A DNA stretch of 64,000 nucleotides from Paralichthys olivaceus. Lineage: Eukaryota > Chordata > Actinopteri > Pleuronectiformes > Paralichthyidae. The stretch covers positions 19,600,439-19,664,438 of the forward strand of contig NC_091105.1 of assembly GCF_024713975.1 (NCBI RefSeq). Reading direction: 5' to 3'. Below are positions 58,524 to 64,000 of the stretch, piece after piece. Position numbers and translations under genes: made by a program. Numbering within the stretch: position 1 is the first letter of the stretch; each line of letters begins with the position of its first letter. The notes beneath the pieces were generated by a model. It was not told the origin of the DNA, did not search any database, and saw only the letters and a list, made by a program, of their open reading frames with translations.

Positions 58524-61500
58524 TATTTATATATATATAATGCTCAAAAAAATAAAGGGAACACTTAAACGACACATCCTAGATCTCAATGAATGAAATA
58601 TTCCAGTTGAAAATCTTTATTCATTACATAGTGGAATGTGTTGAGAACAAAATAACACAAATGATCAATGGAAATCAAAATCATTATCCCATGGAGGTCT
58701 GGATTCAGAATCATACTCAAAATAAAAGTGGAAAAATCTGATCACTGGTTGATCCAACTTCTGTGGAAATTCCTCAAGACAAGTCAAAATGAGGCTCAGT
58801 AGTGTGTGTGACCTCCACATGCCTGTATGAACTCCCTACAATGCCTGGGCATGCTCCTGATGAGACGACGGATGTTCTCCTGAGGGATCTCCTCCCAGAC
58901 CTGGATCAAAGCATCAGTCAACTCCTGGACAGTCTGAGGAGAGATGTGGCATTGGTGGATGGAACGAGACATGATGTCCCAGATGTGCTTGATTGGATTC
59001 AGGTCCGGGGAACAGGCAGGCCAGTCCATAGCATCAATGCCTTCATCATGCAGGAAACTGCTGACACACTCCAGCCACATGAGGCTTAGCATTGTCATGC
59101 ATCAGAAGGAACCCAGGGCCCACTGCACCAGCATATGGTCTCACAATGGGTCTGAGGATCTCATCCCGGTACCTAATGGCAGTCAGGGTACCTCTGGAGG
59201 GCTGTGCGGCTCTCCAGAGAAATGCCTCCCCAGACCATAGCTGACCCACTGCCAAACTGGTCATGCTGGAGGATGTTGCAGACAGCAGAACTTTCTCCAC
59301 GGCGTCTCAAGACTCTGTCATGTCTGTCACATGTGCTCAGTGTGAACCTGCTCTCATCCGTGAAGAGCACAGGGCGCCAATGGCGAAACTCCCAATCTTG
59401 GTGTTATCTGGCAAATGCCATTTGCCCTGCACGGTGTTGGGCTGTAAGCACAGGCCCCACTTGTGGACATCGGGCCCTTGTACCACCCTCATGGAGTCTG
59501 TTTCTGACAGTTTGAGCAGAAACATGCACATCACTGGCCTGCTGGAGGTCATTTTGTAGGGCTCTGGCAGTGCTCCTCCTTGCACAAAGGAGCAGATAGC
59601 GGTCCTGCTGCTGGCTTGTTGTCCTTCTATGGCCCCCTCCACATCTCCTGGTGTACTGGCCTGTCTCCTGGTATCTCCTCCATGCTCTTGACACTGTGCT
59701 GACAGACACAGCAAACCTTCTTGCCACAGCATGCATTGATGTGGATGAGCTGCACTACCTGAGCAATGTCTGTGGGTTGTAGACACCGCCTCATGCTACC
59801 TCTAGTGGGGAGGGCACTGGCAAAATGCAAAAGTGACCAAAAATCAGCCAGAAAGGATGAGGACAGAGGAATGATCCGTGGTCACCACCTGCAGAGCCAT
59901 TCCTTTATAGGGGTTGTCTTGCTAACTGCCTCTCATTTCCACCTGTTGTCTGTTCCATTTGCACAACAGCAGGTGAAATCGATTCACAATCAGTGTTGCT
60001 TCCTAACTGGACAGTTTGATTTCCCAGAAGTGTGATAAATTCACAACTCAACCACTTGGAGGACAAGGAGCTCATAACACTGCTGATGGGAGTTAATTTG
60101 TACATAGCATTTGTGTTAAATCGTGGATGAGGGGTCAGGCTGTGGGACATATGTAAACAGGTCCAGGTTAGTCCAGATTTGACTTGTAGATAATTGTTGG
60201 TAGTGGGTCAGGTCAGGTACGGAGCTTTGCAGGGGCCTGTGGGTGTGGGTTTGCAAACATTGATCAGTGCAGGACTCACTGCAACAGTGCTGCTCACTGC
60301 AGGTGTTTGTACAGTGTGTCAGGCTGTTGAGTAATGGGATCAGCTCTTTATTGGTTTGGTGTTGTCATAGAATCAGACCACGTCTTACCCTTCAACATGC
60401 AATCATTATGTATTATGTACTTTATTATGCCATACATCTTTAGCTGGCTTTTAAAATATGATGATATGATGTAGTGTTTCCATTGTTTTGTGCAGACCCT
60501 CTATCCTACCTTGTAATAGGCGGCCTTCTGCAGCTGCACTGCTCCTCTGTCTACATGAACCTCAGCGCACTCCACATTGGCCTCGATGCTGTCTGGTAAT
60601 GGAAACACAGGAGCCTCGGTGTTAACACACACACACACACACATACACACACACACACATCTGTATGACTCAGGGCTAACCCGGGTTTCCTCTTACGTAC
60701 CGATCATATCTCCCTGGTCGTGGATCATCACAGCAAGGTCCTTGAAGATCTGGTTCACATCCATAATGTCGGCCTGGAGAGGAGGACAGGAGTGACTGCA
60801 TGAGGACAACTACCAATGACAGTGTGACAGCGTCCCTCTCTCTGTGGGACATCATGTAAGTTCAGGTTTATACCTCCAGCTGTTTGATGTTGGTCTCTCT
60901 CTCCTTGATGAGCTCCAGGTCCTCCTCTGTGATGGTGGGCTCCTCAGTCTGAGTCTGGCTCTGACTCCATTCATCTTCCCTGAGCAATACAATAATAATA
61001 ATAATCATATCATAATATATAGATATATATATATATATATAATAACATATATATGAAGTACAAACATTATTTAGCTGTAAAAGTTAACAGAGTCATCTCT
61101 TTGTACAATCTGTATAATGATACTGAATGTTTCTGAATGACCTTACACATATTTTTGGTTTGTCTGTGCTGATATTTCTTACTACTCATCAGCCTGCATT
61201 TCTACAATATGCTAATAGCTGATCATATTGATAGTGTCACTATGCTCTGGATTATACAGTCTCATTATTGTATTTGGATTCAGTGAAAATACTTGAATAC
61301 TCAAAATATCCCACAGCTGTTTCACCGTGGACTGATTCTTTTAAAATAGCTTGAACTGTGCAGTCAGTCAAAGAACTCAAAGGAACAAACTGAACAGAGA
61401 ACAGTGGCAACAGAGACTTGGCTGAAGGTAAAATAATTAAAGAACACTATGAAACTTACTTTTCAAATGTCACCAGCTGGTCATTCACATTCCCTCCATC

Positions 61501-64000
61501 TCCCTGTAGACAGACACAAAAAGGTTCCATCAGCCTGCGTCACTTATCAATCATTCATATTTATCAGGAGTGATTCAAGTCCTCACTGTGTGTTTGGGAG
61601 TATAATGTTACTGGTGGTTAAGTCTAAACTGTTGTGTTCCATGAAAAGTATGCTATTTGTTCACCATGACTCTGGATCCGGCTCGAGCTCTGGCCACTGA
61701 CTCCTTCTCTTTCTCAGCCGCCTTCCGCTGCACCACCTGGAAGTTGTTGAGGGCTGCAGAGAAATCGTTCATCAGGCGTTCCCTCTGCAGCTTCTGCTGC
61801 CTCTGGAAGAAAGACGAAAGGAAACAATAAAGACTGTTTCTTAATATTTCTTTTACATTCTCATGTCGGACACCCAAATGCACAAATGCTGAACCTTTAA
61901 TTTCCTGAACTTAGGCCCGGAGCTGCAGAAAACAGCTGGAGCAGGGTCACTACATGATTACTGTTAAGAGAGCAGGATCATGAACTTAGTTCTGCTGTTT
62001 GTCTCTGGACAGAGCAAATTCCCAAGGCACAAATACATATAGATGTTGTTTTCAGTCCAAAACTAAATGTTAATCTAACTTTCCTGAAAAGTATTTCTAA
62101 GTATAAGTAGAGCAGATTTATTTCATAGCTGTTAACGAGCACAACTCGGTTAGGTTATCATATGTATTATAGGAATACCTACAAATTAGATATCATTTTT
62201 ATCATAAATGTCCCTCAGTGAGTTTTTAAAATGAACAAACAGACATCCACTAATGCAGGGGAATAAAGAAAAAGCAAAGCTAAACTACTTTTAAAATATC
62301 TCACTTTCAAATGTCTTAAACCTTATTGTGTAATTTAACATGTATTTCAAACATTAACATTTATTCTAAATGTTTAAATAAAAAGATCATATTGTGTTGC
62401 ATGAATACTGTGTGCCCCCACAGTCCAGGGCCTTCTCTGTTTATTCTGTGTGTAACTTCAACAAACATAAGAAAGTCATTATCTCAGATACATGTGACTC
62501 TTGCTGAGCTATTGTTTCAGAACAATGGACAGCTCAGTTTGAGGTTTCCAGGTGTGGCACTGTCCATAGTCCTGAAACAGAGCAGAGGACAACACAGTGC
62601 ATGTCACTCAGTCTATTTACTTTTCATGGTGAGAATAGAACTAATTTAATTTCCCCCAATTGTAACCAGAGACAGACAGAAGGGACTGTGATCATTTAGA
62701 TTTAAAAAAACTAAGATCTTATTTGTGATTTCAGTTTTGTTCAGTATTGTTCGTTTCACCAGCTGGCAGCAAGGTTGTCTAAGGCGCTCCAGGAGCTGTG
62801 GATGTTTTCAGATATGGTCCATGACCTTTGACCTCACCTGACCCTTCACACTCCCTGTGTTTCAGCACCACCATCATGAGCATGGACTGAAGGGTCTATT
62901 CCTGTTTGTGTTTTCAGCCTTAATGCTACACGATGGACCTTTTAATTTGATGGCTAACAGGGCACCTTATTAAGAACAACTGTGCACCAGATAACTGGTG
63001 CATTTATTAAATCATCCACACGTGTTTAAACTGAAGCAGATACATCTTCAGGTAATGTTCACCTTGAACATCAGAATAGAGGAGACGTGATCTCAGTGAG
63101 TTTGACCACATGTTGTTCTGAAAGTGCTGATCTCACACAACACACCACAGTCTGACAGTTTTACTCACAGTGGTGCAAACAAACTGTTTTCTAGCACATC
63201 AACAGTGGGCACATGATGTCTGATGTTCAACAATTAGATAGTTAGATATTCTACAACAGCAGAGACTAAATCAGGTTCCACACATGTCGGCCAAGAAGCG
63301 ATACGTGAAGCTGCAGAGGACACACACTCACAAACACAACAGATGAAGAGACACAGACACTGAGTTGACTGCACTTCAGTGAGCTCCCCAGTCACCAGAT
63401 GTGAGTCCAGCAGAACCTTTGTGATGTGGTAGAACATCTCAACATGGAGCAGAATCTCAAAAGGAAAATTTCCAACAACTTGTAGAATTGACGACATGAA
63501 GAACTGAGGCTGTTTTGAGAGCACATGATTGGCTGATTGGATAACTGCATGAATAAATAGGTTTATAGGTGCTTGTGTTAATTTATGGTGCATTCACCTG
63601 AGATCCATAAATCATCTATGAATAAATAGCAAACATAGCACATCGTATGCTGGCTACATAGTTCTTTAATAAGTCTAAGGTGGAGACTGTTAAAACAGCT
63701 CATTCAGGATCTAATATTATTTATCTAAACATGCAGCCTGATCGATTGAAAAAAGCTTCTACGCTGACCTGCTCTGATGGAGACAGTGGGGGGGGCAGCG
63801 CTCCCAGCTCCTTCAGGTGTCTGTTGGTTTCTTTAGCCAGCTGGTTGGTGTAGTGCTGGAGCTGTTGGCTGCAGGGAGGCACAAACAAACGCTTAGACCA
63901 AACTTTTGAGTTGTTGCAGTGCTCACAGACTGGATCAACTGATGATAACATGCATGGGATACGGCTGATGCCAGACAAGCACTCACAGCCTCTCCTGCAG
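58068..64000 (-). CDS. stx12: Syntaxin-12 (STX12), endosomal Qa-SNARE; 5' end lies beyond the window
   Basis: Seven complete exons and one partial encode the C-terminal 216 residues (human STX12: 276), so roughly 60 residues and the start are missing off the right edge. In order: end of the Habc region ([19 protein letters not shown]), a linker helix ([20 protein letters not shown]), the SNARE motif with its zero-layer glutamine in [16 protein letters not shown], then a basic KSRKR stretch and a C-terminal membrane anchor ending IIIIWQALK. The wording fits STX12 better than its relative STX7 ([20 protein letters not shown]). STX12 works in recycling/early endosome fusion. Exons join in phase. 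The last intron holds a dead Tc1-like transposon, and TG repeats lie in one short intron and just after the stop. Confidence 0.95.
58489..58517. repeat. (AT)n run beside the Tc1-like element
   Basis: Alternating TA just before the left transposon end; Tc1 elements insert at TA, so this is a plausible target tract. Confidence 0.85.
58545..60036 (-). mobile_element. Degenerate Tc1-like transposon in the last intron of stx12
   Basis: The left end at 58545 begins TGCTCAAAAAAATAAAGGGA, the terminal inverted repeat of an abundant fish Tc1-like family. The transposase is on the minus strand in pieces: 59627-59830 ([13 protein letters not shown]), 59371-59736 (helix-turn-helix, [20 protein letters not shown]), 59173-59370 (LFTDESRF with the first catalytic Asp; MVWGGIS), 59046-59300 ([13 protein letters not shown], second Asp) and 58796-59098 ([22 protein letters not shown] terminus). 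The right terminal repeat is not found after about 60036. Same orientation as the host gene. Confidence 0.85.
58796..59830 (-). pseudogene. Broken Tc1-like transposase
   Basis: Reading along the minus strand, I see a frame change after QVVQLI (near 59727-59735), a nonsense TAA just after the motif MAFAR (59404-59406) where relatives keep a glutamine codon, a frame change near 59185-59205, and another near 59053 where an extra T lengthens a T run. The DD34E-type motifs remain recognisable (DES, DNAKPH, SPDLNPI), but no intact enzyme can be made. Confidence 0.85.
60510..60592 (-). CDS. stx12: stx12 exon (SNARE motif end)
   Basis: Encodes [20 protein letters not shown] and LQKAAYYK. Acceptor TACCAG, donor AAG|GTAGGA. 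Confidence 0.96.
60626..60660. repeat. (CA)n microsatellite in a 108-bp stx12 intron
   Basis: Slightly interrupted CA run filling about a third of the intron 60593-60700. Confidence 0.9.
60701..60773 (-). CDS. stx12: stx12 exon (SNARE zero layer)
   Basis: Encodes [20 protein letters not shown] and GDMI; the glutamine in HDQG is the ionic zero-layer residue. Donor G|GTACGT. Confidence 0.96.
60874..60979 (-). CDS. stx12: stx12 exon (SNARE motif start)
   Basis: Encodes [20 protein letters not shown] then [15 protein letters not shown], the N-terminal heptads of the SNARE motif. Acceptor CTCAG, donor GAG|GTATAA. Confidence 0.94.
61460..61503 (-). CDS. stx12: stx12 short linker exon
   Basis: 44 nt encoding [14 protein letters not shown] plus two bases. 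Short and divergent, but splice sites (CTACAG, GTAAGT) and phase fit both neighbours. Confidence 0.85.
61665..61802 (-). CDS. stx12: stx12 exon (linker helix)
   Basis: 46 whole codons, [20 protein letters not shown] to RARAGSRVM. Acceptor TTCCAG, donor ATG|GTGAAC. Confidence 0.95.
63769..63868 (-). CDS. stx12: stx12 exon (Habc end)
   Basis: Encodes [20 protein letters not shown] and [13 protein letters not shown]. Acceptor CTGCAG, donor CAG|GTCAGC. Confidence 0.94.
63987..64000 (-). CDS. stx12: stx12 exon, partial at window edge
   Basis: Only the last 14 nt are visible (LQER plus two bases), followed by donor GTGAGT. Human STX12 has LQEKLQQLQ at this place. Confidence 0.75.

Overview
This window is nuclear DNA from a vertebrate, almost certainly a ray-finned (teleost, probably percomorph-like) fish. 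Evidence: genes with many short exons and canonical GT-AG introns, compact introns (often about 100 bp), abundant CA/TG microsatellites, teleost-type Tc1 elements and MITEs, and proteins that match the vertebrate HACE1, BVES, POPDC3 and STX12 families with fish-like divergence. There are no bacterial features, CRISPR arrays, rRNA genes or convincing tRNA genes. Gene and repeat families were recognised from memory, since no search could be run; exon borders come from reading splice sites and checking that phases join.

All four genes lie on the minus strand, so transcription runs right to left. From the right edge: (1) stx12 (64000 to 58068), an endosomal Qa-SNARE, with its 5' end outside the window and a dead Tc1-like transposon in its last intron. 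(2) A gene-free stretch (about 49.9-57.1 kb). (3) popdc3 (49666 to 44942, 3 coding exons, 296 aa). (4) bves/popdc1 (39729 to 35100, 7 coding exons, 361 aa), probably with a non-coding first exon in a CpG-richer patch near 41.6-41.9 kb. (5) hace1 (31926 to 9810, 24 coding exons, 903 aa), an ankyrin-repeat HECT E3 ubiquitin ligase, whose 3' UTR probably reaches a poly(A) signal at 7674. (6) 1-7.6 kb holds only intergenic sequence and repeats.

bves and popdc3 are tandem paralogues encoding three-pass membrane proteins with a cyclic-nucleotide-binding Popeye domain. hace1 is a neighbour by synteny, not by pathway; stx12 is unrelated in function. In mammals the order is HACE1-LIN28B-BVES-POPDC3-PREP; here lin28b is missing from the hace1-bves gap and stx12 follows popdc3, so the local order is rearranged.

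I see no new multi-gene system. The most unusual signals concern splicing and repeats: a 129-bp TG microsatellite running right into the acceptor of hace1 exon 10; two short introns (bves intron 5, hace1 intron 8) that are multiples of three and free of stops; a 52-bp minisatellite beginning about 40 bp inside hace1 intron 1; a 6-nt tandem acceptor in the HECT C-lobe; and the catalytic cysteine codon of hace1 split by the last intron.
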